Below are positions 45,650 to 57,795 of a stretch of DNA of 64,000 nt, one piece after another. Origin of the DNA: Papaver somniferum (Eukaryota > Streptophyta > Magnoliopsida > Ranunculales > Papaveraceae). The notes under the pieces were generated by a model. It did not search any database. It saw only the letters and a program-made list of their open reading frames with translations, and was not told the origin of the DNA. Numbering within the stretch: the first letter of the stretch is position 1; each line of letters begins with the position of its first letter. The translations under genes and the position numbers were made by a program. The stretch covers positions 85,020,149-85,084,148 of the forward strand of contig NC_039361.1 in NCBI RefSeq assembly GCF_003573695.1. Reading direction: 5' to 3'.

Positions 45650-47405
45650 GGCTGCCAAAACGAAGGGTTGCAACAATCAACGACCACCCTTCCATCTGAT
45701 ATGCAGATCTTAGCCGTCCAAGGTCGCCATCCAACGCATGGTAACCTTTGGCCCAAAGCCAAAACCTTAGTTTTGGCCACGCCTAAACCGCGCCAAGACA
45801 TGCCGACCATGCCACATGTGCCAATGGCATGCCGTGTCAGCCACCTTGTCGCTCCTAAACCATACCATGTCGGCCTTCCCCTTACGGCTTCCAAAACGAA
45901 GGCGTGCGACAATGAACGGCCTCCTTTCCATCTTAGATGCAAAACTTAGCCGTCCAAGATCGTCAGCCAACGCATGGTAACCTTTGGCCCAACGCCAAAA
46001 CCCTAGTTTTGGCCACGCCTAAACCCGCCAAGGCATGCCAACCATGCCAAATGTGCCAATGGCATGCCGTGCCAGCCACCCTGCCGCGCCTAAACCATAC
46101 CATGACGGTCTTCCCCTCATGGCTGCCAAAACGAAGGCGCGGCAATCAACGACCACCCTTCCATCTTAGATGCAAATATTAACCGTCCAAGGTCACCAAG
46201 CAACGCATGGTAACCTTTGGCACAATTCCAAAACCCTAGTTTTTCCCACGCCTAAACTGCACCACGGCATGCCGACCATGCCACATGTGCCAATGGCATG
46301 CCGTGCCATCCACCTTGCCTCGCCTAAACCATACCATGCCATCCTTCCCCTCACGGCTGCCAAAACAAAGGCGTGCCACAATCAACCACCACCCTTCCAT
46401 CTTAGATGCAAATCTTAGACGTCCAAGGTCACCAACCTACGCATGGTAACCTTTTTCCCAACTCCAAAACCCTAGTTTTGCCCACGCCTAAACCGCGCCA
46501 AGGAATGCCGACCATGCCACATGTGCCAATGGCATGCCGTGCCAGCCACCTTGCCGCGCCTAAACCATACCATGCTGGCCTTCCCTTCACGGCTTCCAAA
46601 ATGAAGGCGTGCGATAATCAACGACCATCCTTCCATCTTAGATGCAAATCTCAGCCGTCCAAGATCACCAACCAACACATGGTAACCTTTGGCCCAGCGC
46701 CAAAACCCTAGTTTTGGTCACACCCAAACCGCACCAAGGCATGTCGGCCATGCCACATGTGCCAATGGCATGCCAGCCACCTTGCGGCGCCATACCATGT
46801 CGGCCTTCCCTATGCGGTTACCAAAACAAAGGCTTGCGACGATCAACGACCATCCTTCCATCTAAGATGCAAATCTTATCCGTCCAAGGTCGCCAACCAA
46901 CGCATGGTAACCTTTGGCCCAAAACCCTAGTTTTGGTCATGCCCAAACCGCGCCAAGGCATGCCGGCCATGCCACATGTGCCAATGGCATGCCATCCACC
47001 TTGCCGCGCCATACCATGCCGGCCTTCCCTATGCGGTTACCAAAACAAAGGCTGGCGACGATAAACGGCCATCCTTTCATCTAAGATGCAAATCTTAGCC
47101 TTCCAAGGTCGCCAACCAACGCATGGTAACCTTTGGCCCAACGCCAAAACTTTTTTTTTGGCCACGCCCAAACTGCGCCAAGGCATGCCATCCATGCCAC
47201 ATGTGCCAATGGCATGCCAACCACCTTGTTGCGCCATACCATGCCGGCCTTCCCTATGCGGCTTTCAAAACAAAGGCTTGTGAAGATCAATGGCCACTTT
47301 TCCATCTAAGATGCAGATCTTAGCCGTCCAAGGTTACCAGCTAACGCATGGCAACTTTTGGCTTGACGCCAAGCCCTAGTTTGGTCGCGCCCAAACAAAG
47401 CCAAA
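45650..47405 (+). repeat. Array a, ~225/235 bp satellite units (3' LTR)
   Basis: The anchor cctttggccc (or a variant) occurs at about 45748, 45984, 46217, 46453, 46689, 46914, 47133 and 47358. Spacings are about 235 four times, then 225, 219 and 225. Confidence 0.95.
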
Positions 47406-48240
47406 CCCCTAACTTTTGGCCGCGCCTAAACTAGGCCATATTAAATTCGTACAATCCATGCTTTCATGCCACTGGCTACCAAACGAAGGGTTGCAATAAT
47501 CAACGGCTACCCTTCCTCTCAAGATGCAAAATTTCGACCGCCGAAGGTTACCACCGAGCCGGAAAGTATCCCAAGCTCAACTTGCCGAACAACTACATGA
47601 TACATGTTTTCCACGAAAACACTCGAGACATCAACACATGTCACAAACTGGGGGATGCTCATTGGGTATTGGTTTGGCGGTTTACAGCGTGCGGCATACA
47701 CTACGCCCGTTATAAGATAGTGTCATAAGGATGATGTGGTTAGTAAATACAAGGGTTAATGGTGAAACGCTTTCTTTTATGGAACATCAATTCCAGGCGT
47801 TACCGGTTACCACCTCCTCCCATTTACTCATCCGTTTTCCATTTCTTACGAGACCAGAGTACGTTCCACTTCGACTTGTATAAATAGGTCTTACCTATTT
47901 CCACCGAACAACAAGTTCAGGTCAGGAGGATACAACACTCAGAAGATATTTGCTAGCTTTCCATCTGTTAGCTTCCCATTTTCTGATACAAGTCGTGAAA
48001 CAACTACTCTTCCAGAATCAACTATTCTGGTCTCAACACTCTCTTCGCTTCTCTCCCCAAAACCAACCCTTCTCCTTCACTTTGTGACCGAAGCAAGTCT
48101 GAAACGGCCATTTCTTGGTTTAGGCCGGATTTGTACAGATTGATCTCTCGAATCTAAAGTACTCCTTTAAACTCGTTTCTCACCCACACACCCGAAATTA
48201 CCAAAATCAGCAGAAATCGTTTTCATCCTCAAACAGGATG

Positions 48241-48598
48241 ATATTAATATAAACTTAGCATATTGAGTACTCTAACATTTGGAAAATTTATAACAACACA
48301 AGAGTGATAAACTACAAGTTATAACAGTGTCATCCAATCTGCATGATATCCCATTACATAAGAGCTTTCAGAATATAAAGATAGACTTTTTATCTTATCC
48401 AATTAGCATGTGTATCTATAAGTTACACATCTAGTTAGCATGTGTAAATAGTAGCGACACATCTATTTTTATTTCCAAAGTTACAACACTCTGCAATTCA
48501 TATGTAACAAACAGATTCATAAGATAATACAATCATCTTAATAACTAACTGAATTTATTAAGCTTGTATTAAGTCATATTAAGATAAGCATTGGTTAA
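48241..48598. repeat. Locus X right part with TTACACAT units
   Basis: This follows the right TSD of T1. At 48405-48465 it has agttacacatctagttagcatgtgtaa-type units like those at 34674-34810. No gene is seen. It ends where T3 homology begins. Confidence 0.6.
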
Positions 48599-48760
48599 GA
48601 CCCCAATTATATATGCCAATCATGTCTTCCAGAAGAGATTTGGGCTTGGGGGCATTTTTATCGATCAAAGGTAGTCTCTTGCCCGACACAACACAATTTA
48701 GAGCGGCAAAGATACCTTGACGTTGAGCCTTGGAGAAATAGAGAATTTCACATACATGCT

Positions 48761-49833
48761 CTACGGTTGACTGTACAGTTTTGTAGACGGAGTCCCCAGA
48801 AGATGGTCTTTGTATACTCCTGCAGTGCCCAGTTGAAGTTCCCCTGAGTCGATCTTCTCCTGGAAAATGCGCTTCAATCTGTTGCAGTCGCTTGTAGGAT
48901 GGTTGACGAACCTATGGTGGCGACAGTACTTGGGATATTCCATTTCTTGTTTGGTTGGAGGACGTCTAATACGAGGTGGTTTGATGACGCCAGCTTGTAT
49001 CCATACCTCCAAGAGTTCAATCACCTCCTCCACTGGAAAGGGAAAATCCGGGAATGATGGGGTCTCATTTGACCTGTGTGAAATGAGAGTCGGACGCTTA
49101 GATTGTTGATAGTTGTTCCCCAGATGCTTTATCTTACCACCCTCACTAGTGATTGATTGGAGGTTGGATATTTTATTAGAAGGACGCCCTCTTTCCTGAA
49201 CATCTTTACGAGCTTCTTCATTCTGGGACGGTTCGGATCGACTGAGCAAAGCAGCGGATCTCTTAGCAGCTTCTGATGCAACATGGGAATAAATATTTTC
49301 CAAAAAGGATGCATATAATGGAATCACCTTTTCATCGCAAGGACTCTGATGAGGATGTGATAAATTCCACGGGACTTCTTCCTGAGTTTGAGGAAACATT
49401 TGTTGACCTTCATGAGCAGACAAGTTAGGTTGGTGGTTACCTTTCTGTTCAACGTTAGTATAGACTTCATTTTCCTCACCAGAAATATGAATCTCAGAAG
49501 AAGGACTACTACCATCAGTATTTATCCGCAATCAATTGTTGATAGCGTTTCCCGCAGAATGAATACATGTTGGTCCTTTGATAATTGATCTGTGAGGACT
49601 TTCAAAAGCATAAATACTTCGTCTTGGTTCTTGACAATAATAGCTTTATTACTAACAATATCATTCAGGATTTTCATCAAATTGTGAATAGTTATTAAAT
49701 GTTGAGAATCCATAGCCTCGACAAGGGTTTTGAATGAAAGAACGGATTCATAAATAACATGTGAGGTATTGTCGGTGTTGGGAGAAGTAAAATTGGGATT
49801 GAGGATTTCTGAACCATTCCTAAGATCACCCAT
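48761..49833 (-). pseudogene. T3 gag-like protein, largest preserved copy
   Basis: The first frame starts MGDLRNGSEILNPNFTS at 49833, with a coiled-coil-like LVEAMDSQHLITIHNLMKIL. A shift near 49525 leads to a 256-codon frame (49531-48761). That frame holds YASFLENIYSHVASEAAKR, FPVEEVIELLEVWIQAGVIK, and a C-terminal Cys/His cluster, YCRHHRFVNHPTSDCNRL, followed by a Lys/Glu helix (FQEKIDSGELQLG). This Cys-His pattern resembles the nucleic-acid-binding segment found before protease in plant Tat-like polyproteins. No capsid core (PF03732) is seen. Confidence 0.65.
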
Positions 49834-49919
49834 CTTGAGAAATTGAGGAAATCGAAAATGAAAAATTGAGAAATTGATTTTGCAACCGAGAGATTAATCT
49901 CCCACTATGGTCGGCAATT

Positions 49920-51488
49920 TGTAGTAGGGTAAAAACTGATTCAGCTGAAAATGGTAAATTGGGTGTGCCTCCGAGAAACGAATATAAAACCTAAACAAAT
50001 GTACTGCACAGGAGTACTTTATATTTGAGAGATCAATCTGTACAATTCTGGCCTAAACCAATAAATGGCCGTTCCAGTCTTGCTTCACTCACAAAATGAA
50101 GGAGAATGGTTGATAAGGGAGGGAAGCAAAGAAGGTGTTGAGATCAGAATGATGAACTATGAAAGTGTGGTTGTTTTATGACTTGTATCAGAATGTGGAA
50201 CCCGTTTGCAGAATGTAAGTTGTAAGTTCTTGGTGTCTTGAGTTAATGAACTGTTATCGGTTGAAATAGATTGAAAATCTATTTACACAAGTCATAGTCG
50301 AACACACACTGATCTCATAGGAAGTATAAGTAGTTGAGTGATGGAGAAGTAGAGATCGTGTAGAATGGTAAAAACCACGTCCCTACTATGAGGGGAAGAC
50401 TGGTTGGTTTTACTCCCACTACTTCTCTACCACCACTAACTGTCCGCCTTCCTGACACCACATGCCGCACGCTGTAAACTGCCAGACAAATACTCTGATG
50501 AACATACCCCAGTTTGTGACATCTTTGATGTCCTGAGTATTTTGTAGAAAATATGTAGCAAGTTACATGAGGAATGGAACACGTCCTACATGGTAGTTAC
50601 TGGGTCTTGCTTGCAAGACCTAATTATTTTGACCAGTCGCGCGCAAGCTAGGAATGGAACAAGTCCTACATGGTATACGCGATGTGATTGCCGATATGAA
50701 AGAGGGGATGGCGGAAAACAATATGAGGCAAGGTCGGTTGGCAATGGGAGGCGCCAGGTAGGGCAAACCGACGGCCAAGTTGCATGGTCACGCCTCCTTT
50801 CACTACCTTCCAATTTGGTCACAGTTTCCCTTTTTTCTTATTTTCCAACTTTTGGTAGGACTCTGCTCCTACTAGTTCCATAATGGACCAATTTTCTAGT
50901 TTGCCTAGGTTTGGTCTCGACCAATAGGGATCGAGATATTGCGCAGGCCGCAAAAAAACTAATTTTTGTAAATTGATAAAATTAGGTTTAGAAATTGAAT
51001 TTTGCGAGTTGATACAAAATTAATCAATTTTGGTGAATTTTGTATGTTGATACCAAATCACTAAATAAATTTATCTCGGAGAGCAACGCAACGTGCTTCT
51101 GATTGAGTACCTTCATGCGCATCTTAATGTTGACATTTCGGGAAACTCATGCTACCCAGCTGCGAGTGAACATTAATTTTCATATCATGTCAATATTAAG
51201 AGTTCAACATGGGAATATAGTATAAGATACATACTCAGTAGGCTCCGATATTAATGAATAATGCAGCTAGGAGCTTAAATACTCATTAGGATCTATACTA
51301 GTGAACAATTCATCTAAGATCTTGAGTTTCAATACAATATGAAGAGAGTTGTAGGCACTCATCATATTTTGATATATTCTTCAAATTCCTTGCGGAATAC
51401 GGACATATTAAGGTCTACTACTTCTGATACCGGGTCAGGTAGACAGATTTTTACAGTTTTCGCCCTAAACTAGAAACCACAATCAACA
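49920..51488 (-). mobile_element. T3 LTR without satellite arrays
   Basis: This 1569 bp LTR reads on the minus strand from TGTTGATTGTGG at 51488 to ...CCCTACTACA at 49920. It matches the unique parts of the T1 and T2 LTRs (cagtttgtgacatctttgatg, the TATA-region inverted repeat at 50263-50286, and gtgctgacac/gagtgaac-type segments shared with T2) but lacks both satellite arrays. Confidence 0.8.
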
Positions 51489-51682
51489 CCAGCGCTTCCA
51501 TGAATATCACTCGATATTATCTCTAGCGCCAGCGGCTAGTTCTTTATCGCTTGTCAAATTCAAAACTTACCCCAAAATTTTTTACAAAAAAAAAAAATCT
51601 TTATTTCTCTATCTAATATCTCTCTTTCTCAGTCTAATTTATTTTTTCCTAATTTTCCAAATGGCACAATTTCAAATCCAGC

Positions 51683-51910
51683 TTGATTCGTCAACTTGAT
51701 TTTTCGGGAGTAGTGCTTGAAGGTGTCGTTAAGAAGATATGTGATAGTTATAAAGAAGTAAGTAAGAAGAAAATAAGTCTTCAAGTTTTGGATATTAACC
51801 AAGTCATAACCGCAACTAAGAAAAGGCAAAGAAAAGTTCAAGGAAAGGAAAATCAAGGCAAAACAAATTTGAAGCCAACGAAGAAGAAGAATAAAGGAAA
51901 CCGTTCATGA
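51683..51910 (+). CDS. Hypothetical 75-aa Lys-rich ORF
   Basis: The frame starts MIRQLDFSGVVLEGVVKKIC and ends in a very basic tail (TKKRQRKVQGKENQGKT and on). An ATG at 51661, in another frame, comes first in the sequence and stops soon after. The family is not recognised. Its place opposite the ORF1-like gene suggests it is part of the same element, perhaps a nuclear-localised peptide; this is a guess. Confidence 0.25.
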   Translation: MIRQLDFSGVVLEGVVKKICDSYKEVSKKKISLQVLDINQVITATKKRQRKVQGKENQGKTNLKPTKKKNKGNRS

Positions 51911-52258
51911 GCGCATTGATTGGAAGTTAAGTGAAATGAAGAAGATTAACAATATGAAGAACATTGTTCCAAATTTTTATTTTTAAATCTATCTTTCAAA
52001 TTATTATTGTCTACTTTTATTTTATGTCTTGTAAAAGGACTATCAATGATTAATGTGAAGTTCAATTTGAAATTTTGCAAGGAAAAGTTGAAAATTAAGC
52101 TTAATTCCATTCTTTATCTAATCTTACATTTAATTGTTTAAACAAATATTAAAACTTAATATTTTTTGTAATACTTAAAATACTTTGAATAGTTTAATAG
52201 TTAACTTAAAACATAAATAAGAAACTAAAACATAAATAATAAGTGGACAAATAAGAAA

Positions 52259-52666
52259 CTAAAACATAAATATTGGACAATATTTGGGAAAGTATCTTAA
52301 AATTTCGAAATAACTTCCAAATTCGAAGTCTTTTTCGTAGATGCGACAATATTCCGCACGACACCTTGGTTGAAGATCCATTAAGGTTTCACCACTCCTC
52401 AGGTGTCGACTTTCTTTTTGAAGTAAAACAACATACCTAATAACTTCCTTATTGATTATACTGAAGCGATGACTCAACCCTGTAATATCACGATTATTGA
52501 GGTTCATTGTTTGTTCTTCAAATTTCCCAAAAATCCTATGCCAAAATGGTTGGGGATTGAATTCATCAGTGAATAAACTCTCCGTTAAATCAACATAATT
52601 CCTGCAAATACATTCATCTTCCGCAAGAGTAAATTTTGGTACTCGCCTCCTAATTCGAACTCGCAC
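52259..52666 (-). CDS. PIF/Harbinger ORF1-like (Myb/SANT-like) protein
   Basis: The 135-codon frame contains VPKFTLAEDECICRNYVDLT, PFWHRIFGKFEEQTMNLNNR, the DITGLSHRFSIINKEVIRYV helix and a CRIYEKDFEFGSYFEILR segment. This succession (acidic start, Trp, spaced helices, F-E-x-C/S-Y) matches the trihelix/Myb-like ORF1 of plant Harbinger elements and their domesticated relatives. The usual GxxQ...FW segment is replaced by DEFNPQPFW. An in-frame start further upstream (about 52748) is blocked by a stop. It is separate from the copy at 13567-14133. Confidence 0.65.
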   Translation of the reverse strand: MRVRIRRRVPKFTLAEDECICRNYVDLTESLFTDEFNPQPFWHRIFGKFEEQTMNLNNRDITGLSHRFSIINKEVIRYVVLLQKESRHLRSGETLMDLQPRCRAEYCRIYEKDFEFGSYFEILRYFPKYCPIFMF

Positions 52667-52985
52667 ATTGGCACGGTTAACAACTCTTTGATTTTCGACA
52701 GCATGTTAGTTTGCTACGAACTCAGCCATGTTCGCCTTATCAAGCATGCTCTTTGAGGAATTAGAAGATCAGAAAAGAATTGGAGATTGAGAAATTTTGT
52801 GTAAGTTGAAATGAATTTGATATTGGATATTTGTAGACGGGGAAAATTATATCCGTTGGATGAGAAACTCATAAGCGATGATCAAGCCGGCGAGCGAGAT
52901 AGTGACCAATGCTGGCGTTCGAATGACCAACTAGCGCTGCCATGACCATCGAGCGATCGAATCTCTATCGCTCGCTGGAATTCCA

Positions 52986-53390
52986 TTGTGTATGCCTATA
53001 TGTTATTTCCGGCATATAGGCATATATATTTGGCAGTTTGGCATACCTGTAGCGGGTGCATATATGCCAAAATGTAATGTTTGACATGTGCATAGGAATA
53101 GGCCTAATACTTGGTGAAAACTACTAGTAACCCCTTACTATATGGTTTCAACATTAAGAAACTCAACAATACGGATCCTTCATTGTCAACTCTCCATACT
53201 TTAGAAAAATGATATTACTAGGCCGAAAATATCAATTTCTCTTCAGATCTGGCTCATAATTTTATATTATGTATTTTAATAACGAGTCGTGAGTTATAAC
53301 CCAAAGGGGTCACTATCCATCCACAAAAAACCCATCAAAACAAAGTAACACAAAAATTCTATATAATAAAAGTAACACAAAAACCCCAAA
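52986..53390. other. Unassigned stretch with palindromic words
   Basis: No gene is seen. It contains ggcatataggcatatatatttggcag and gcatatatgcc near 53010-53075. A direct repeat, 'aaaggKgtcactatcca', lies at 53305 and 53388. Confidence 0.3.
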
Positions 53391-53735
53391 GGTGTCACTA
53401 TCCACCACCAATCACCACCAACCAGTAACACCATTACTAATTAATGGTAACATGACAAACAACATCATTGCCACCATTCTACCATCACCGACCAGCAACA
53501 CCATCATCTCCGCCACCACTACCATCACCAATCACCACCACCATATCCACCATCAATATATACCAACACCACCATCTCCACCAACCAGCACCATCCATCA
53601 CCATCAGCTTCATAACCATTATTTCCACCACTAACTACCACTAGTAGCAACCAACACCACATCCACCAATAAATACTAGCACTACCATCACCATAAAAAG
53701 CACCACCACTAACGAGAAACAGTACCACCAAAAAA
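53391..53735 (+). repeat. CCA/CAT-rich low-complexity block
   Basis: Imperfect accaccatc and caccaacca units make up the block. The 80-codon plus-strand ORF and the opposite Gly/Val-rich ORF are by-products of this composition. Confidence 0.8.
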
Positions 53736-54945
53736 TTGGTTTCATCATAAACTTACTGTTTCATCATTAAAATCTTTGGTTTCATGATAAAAATTAGGCA
53801 AAAATAAGTTGAAACTACTTTTGGTTTCTTCATAGGATTTGATGAAAACTATTTTTTTTTGGGGGTTTTGTATCAATTTTGTTTAATATGGAGTTTTAAT
53901 GGATCCCAACATTTGAGTGGATTTTTTGTACTCCAAATTTGGTCACCTTGGTGTTTTACTACTAGTTATGCTTTAATAATGACAACACTACCCTTTGTAT
54001 ATATACAAGAGAGAAATCACAATATATTTTCATTTTCAGATTTTGTCTCTCTCTCCTCCAAACGAGATTTTCTTCAGCAGAAATGGTTTCTCGTCAGATT
54101 TTTATTCGAAACAAGATTTCTCTCTCGAAATCAAGTTCTCACTTAGAACAACATCGTCAACAACTCTTATTCTTGTGATTTCAGTAAATACCAGTGAAAA
54201 AAACTGAATGAAAATCGTCAGCAACAACTAGAAATGAAGATTTAATCATCAAATCATAATGACAAAGATAAGTTTGAGATATCTTCATCTTTTCATTCAT
54301 TTAAATTTCTGATTTTTTGATTTCTAAATTGATATCAGAAGAAGAAGAAAATTTGTTTATTGTTGAAAACCTAATCGATCTGATTTCATCTAGAAATCTT
54401 TATTCAAAAGATGATCATAATATAGATCTATAGTTATTTCCATCTTGATCTCTCTTTTGAGATTGATTTTTTCTTCTAGGGTTTTGGATTGAGAATTGAT
54501 TTAACTTTTGATCTATATGTCCGATAGAAAATCTAAGTTTATTTATGAACTCAGAGCATCTTAATCTCCGTTACCCATCAAATGAGATCGGAGATGGAAA
54601 AAACATGATTTTTCTTGAATCAATCGATTCATGTAATTTGAATCTATGCACGTTTTTGTTTGTTATTGTTGATGTTGTTTTTGTTGTTGTTTTAGGTTTG
54701 ATATATTGTTTTTTATATTTCAATTTGATTTTATAGGGTTGATTAACAGTGGTGGTGATAATTTTGATGGGGAGGTTGAATAATAAGTAGATAAATTGAA
54801 GAAGGATATGAGAAGAAAGAGGATGAACCATGTTTAGTTTATGTTGCTGGTATTGGTGGTCGTCATAGGTAATTAGCTGATTTCAAGAACTGAATCATGT
54901 ATCTAATCTAGAGTTTCTGTAACTGTTATTGATTGTAACTTTTAA
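53736..54945. other. Unassigned non-coding region
   Basis: Near 53737-53832 there are four ttggtttcatcat-like words. After a CT-rich stretch (54040-54070) the sequence resembles a 5' untranslated region, but no open frame follows. ORFs of 63-95 codons here are not recognised. It may be another decayed element. Confidence 0.3.
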
Positions 54946-54948
54946 TTT

Positions 54949-55483
54949 GGGATATCGAGTTTGGAAAGGCACTAATTGACGCAGGCACTGATCTCGACGT
55001 TGTCACTATCCAGACTCTAAAGGCTACATGGATTCCAAAGCGAGGAGCTACTCGCTGTCCAACCATAGTCAGAGACTATGAAGGGAAGTCCAGAAGTGCC
55101 TACGGCTACATCACTCTTGAAAATGCAATATCATACATCCAGAGGCTCCACGCACAAGAAAGTCTTATCGAATAACCTCTTTTACGCCGGCTAATCCTCA
55201 TCTCATCAATAATTGGGGACTTGATCTGATCATCAACCCACCTGCGATTAGGCGACGTGAAGAGGAAGCTGGTCCCTGTCAATATTTTATCAAATGTTTA
55301 GAAGAAGTCTTGATCGAGGATAAGAAATCTAGAGGTCAAGTAGCAGGAGTCTTACTTAGTTTCCGAAATCATACAAGGTGACTATTGCAAGATCCTTGGT
55401 ATTGGCAAGCTGGAAGGAGTAGCAATACACGCTAGATGGCTCCTGTCAGTGCCTAAAACGTTATGTTGTCATTTCCTAGTAGT
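54949..55483 (+). pseudogene. Protease fragment of the T1/T2/T3 lineage (T4)
   Basis: One frame gives DIEFGKALIDAGTDLDVVTI then QTLKATWIPKRGATRCPTIV and SAYGYITLEN, ending at a stop near 55172. It aligns with the T2 protease (29885-29650), including the RDIEF lead-in and the CPT and AYGYI blocks. Its active-site motif is D-A-G, closer to the norm than D-A-P in T2. A second piece at about 55209-55380 (NWGLDLIINPPAIRRREEE, GPCQYFIKCLEEV) matches the T2 WGLEPVINPAVARR segment. The fragment is cut by the LTR at 55484. Confidence 0.65.
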
Positions 55484-57014
55484 TGTTGTAGTATTTCGAT
55501 TGCGGTAAATAAGAGTTCGTTGCTCGGACTTGAAAAGATTTAAAAACAAAATTATATACAAAAATTTTCACAGGATCAAGAGATACTAGGACTCAGGATT
55601 CCACCAATTCTTATACTCATGCGAATCAACTATTAATTCTAGACAATTATAGCTTATAATGATAACAAATATCGACTCTTTTCTTTGCGAAAACTAGATT
55701 TTGTAGAGTATTATATGTAAATTATAAGCATGATGCATCAAGAATCTCATGGATTAAGCATACATCATCAGACAAAATCACAAATAATCAATAAAAATCA
55801 TAATTCCATTCATAATAGTGCAAATAATCATAAAAGAATTAGATAAAAATTACTCATGCATAAAGAATGGTTTCTTCCATCATCCCAGTATTGGGGTTTA
55901 GCTATTCATATTAGTCATACACTCAAAATATTAATTCAAAGATCAAAGTGTGATCAAAAGAGTCAAAAGTTATAAAACAGTGGTTCTGTGACCCACAAAA
56001 TATGTCCAGAAAGAAATGATACCAGGGAACTGCAGTAAAGTAACGACACTCCGCTGCTGATGTTGACGCTGCGGAAAATAAGACTGATGTGCGCAGTCTA
56101 TTCTTCGTGTTCTTCAAGGTCCTCTAATGGCAGCAGCAGGTGGGAATTGTTGTTAATCCTTCTTCTTCGCTCCTCTGCGTCCCAAACCTTCCCCAAACTC
56201 TTGATAACCCCTATATGACTCGAAACAATCAATATATACTTAAACATGTCCACTAAATCTTACCCAAAATTCTCCTTTTCTCTCCACAACAAGTTACGTA
56301 TATTTCCTCTCTTTCTTCTTTTTACGCGTCTACTAAGCTATTCCCTTGCCACAAAACTCTCCAATGACTTGAAGAAGACCAAGTGCAAGTATAGTTAGCG
56401 TGAAAATCTCCCAGAAATTCCTCACAAAAACTTTGAACTCAATCAGCAGCGCACGTGTCCTGTTGAACTTCGATTCAATTTTTCCGTCATTCCAGCCCAA
56501 TTATTTGCGTCCAATAGATTGTACTAGGCCTGTTTAGTCATGAGAAATCCAGCCCAATGGTTTCCAGCGTTTTAATCTCCCTAAAATTCCCAAAGAATCG
56601 AACTCTAAATCTGCCAGTGAAACTTCATTTTTTCCCGCCAAAATTCTAAGTTTGAAATGTGAAGAAGAAAGGGGGCGCCCCTATCCAGAGTAGAGGTGCC
56701 TTTAGCATCTGATTTGGGTACCCTGGGGTGGCCCTTATCCAAAACGCGGGTGCTAAAATCGCTTTCTCAGGGATGTTTTCAACACTTTTTCAGGGTTTCT
56801 CCGGGGTATTTCTGGGGTGCTTCCAGTACACTTCTGGGGCGCTTCCGGGATGTTATCTACGGAGGTCCAAATGCCGTATTTTTCGCCAATTTTGCCGCAA
56901 AGCCTTATTTTTCCAAAAACACCTACAAATAAATAAAATAATCAAATAAGTAGAAATTCGAGCACTAACAATATATACAATTAAGCTATATTAGACACAT
57001 AAATGCGTCTATCA
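55484..57014 (-). mobile_element. Athila-like LTR, left copy
   Basis: This 1531 bp LTR reads on the minus strand from TGATAGACGCATTTATG at 57014 to ...CTACAACA at 55484. Its left neighbour is the protease fragment and its right neighbour is the PPT complement. Confidence 0.9.
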
Positions 57015-57016
57015 AA

Positions 57017-57030
57017 TACCCCCAAACTTA
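57017..57030 (-). promoter_or_regulatory. Polypurine tract, Athila-like element
   Basis: The minus strand reads TAAGTTTGGGGGTA three bases before the LTR. The same 14-mer or near-copies recur at 58127-58140 and 58647-58660. Confidence 0.8.
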
Positions 57031-57659
57031 TTATTTGCTAGTCCCGAGCAAATAAAAACTACAAAATAAAATCCTAACTCACTGTCGCAGGCATCGTCGA
57101 TTGCATTTAGCGTATGCAATAATCCTTTAAACCCATAGGTGTCCCTAGTGGCCGAGTTATAGTCTCGGGAGGGATTACTAGAGATATACCCACAAAACCT
57201 GTACTCCAGACCTTAGCTATCTACGCAGAACCTTGGAAGGCACTAAAGAATCTCCTTGGTTGGCATACTTATTGACTACAGGAAGAAGTACCCTGATGCG
57301 AAATTCCAATTGATGTACACGAGTTTGCACTCAAGCATACTAAAATTCATATAAAGTGACAGAGCTCTACTAAGATAGTCGCACTATGGACATCAATATT
57401 CGGAGTCAAAACCAATCACATGGATAGATCGAGAAGATGGATATAGAAAAACATAGATGGTTTTGATGTTACAAAGTGAACGGTGTTTCCCATATCTGTC
57501 TGAAGGCCTCCGCAAAAATGAACCTATCCTAATGGATTGAGATACTAGTCTGACTAATATCAACACACTGGCATATACAAGGGTACCAGTGGTCGATAAC
57601 CTAACTCTAGGTCAACACAACTGGCATATACAAGGGTACCAGTGGTCGACTTTATTGAA

Positions 57660-57795
57660 TTTATTCCTTTTGGTCAAATGGTCTGGTCTCAATTTTTTTT
57701 CTTTTTTTTTTCTTTTTTTTTTCTTTTTTTTTATAATTTTTTTTCTGTTTTTTTTTATAACTTTTTTTTTTTCAATTTTTTTTTCATGGTATCTC
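57660..57795 (+). repeat. Poly-T tract
   Basis: Long T runs broken by single C, G or A bases occur here and again at 63064-63160 in the second monomer, with slightly different run lengths. The Phe-rich ORFs across them are artefacts. Confidence 0.9.

Larger units (their letters stand above)
35529..48235 (+). mobile_element. T1: large LTR element with satellite LTRs and no recognisable gag-pol
   Basis: A 12.7 kb element has TGTTGATGG...CAAACA termini, a perfect 5 bp TSD, a 5' LTR of 3186 bp, a 3' LTR of 3485 bp, a PBS and a PPT-like site. The internal region is 6036 bp, of which about 1.96 kb is an inserted Athila-type remnant. No gag, protease, RT or integrase motif is visible in the rest. 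By structure it resembles a large non-autonomous derivative (LARD-type) that uses proteins of a related element. Shared PBS, PPT, LTR ends and internal motifs link it to T2 and T3. Confidence 0.85.
44751..48235 (+). mobile_element. T1 3' LTR
   Basis: This 3485 bp LTR runs TGTTGATGGTCG...CTCAAACA, followed by the TSD ggatg. It has the same order of parts as the 5' LTR, with more satellite units in both arrays. The TATA box is at 47879-47886. Confidence 0.9.
48600..51488 (-). mobile_element. T3: truncated relative of T1/T2 (gag plus one LTR)
   Basis: On the minus strand it has an LTR (51488-49920), a PBS-like site (ggccaccatagtggga type, one change in the core), and gag (49833-48761). It breaks off at about 48600, inside the region that precedes the protease in T2. 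No second LTR is present, so no target duplication can be paired. Confidence 0.75.
51489..52985. mobile_element. Second Harbinger ORF1 remnant flanked by direct repeats
   Basis: A minus-strand ORF1 gene (52666-52259) and a plus-strand basic ORF (51683-51910) face each other. Flanks of about 47 bp at 51489-51535 and 52937-52985 are similar direct repeats (agcgctKccatga...tctctaKcg). Within the right one, GAGCGAT-cgaatct-CTATCGCTC is nearly self-complementary. No DDE transposase is present. Boundaries are approximate. Confidence 0.45.

Noticed and set aside
53859..54207. Overlapping plus-strand ORFs of 95 and 70 codons
   Set aside because: They overlap in different frames, contain CT-rich leader-like sequence and match no family.
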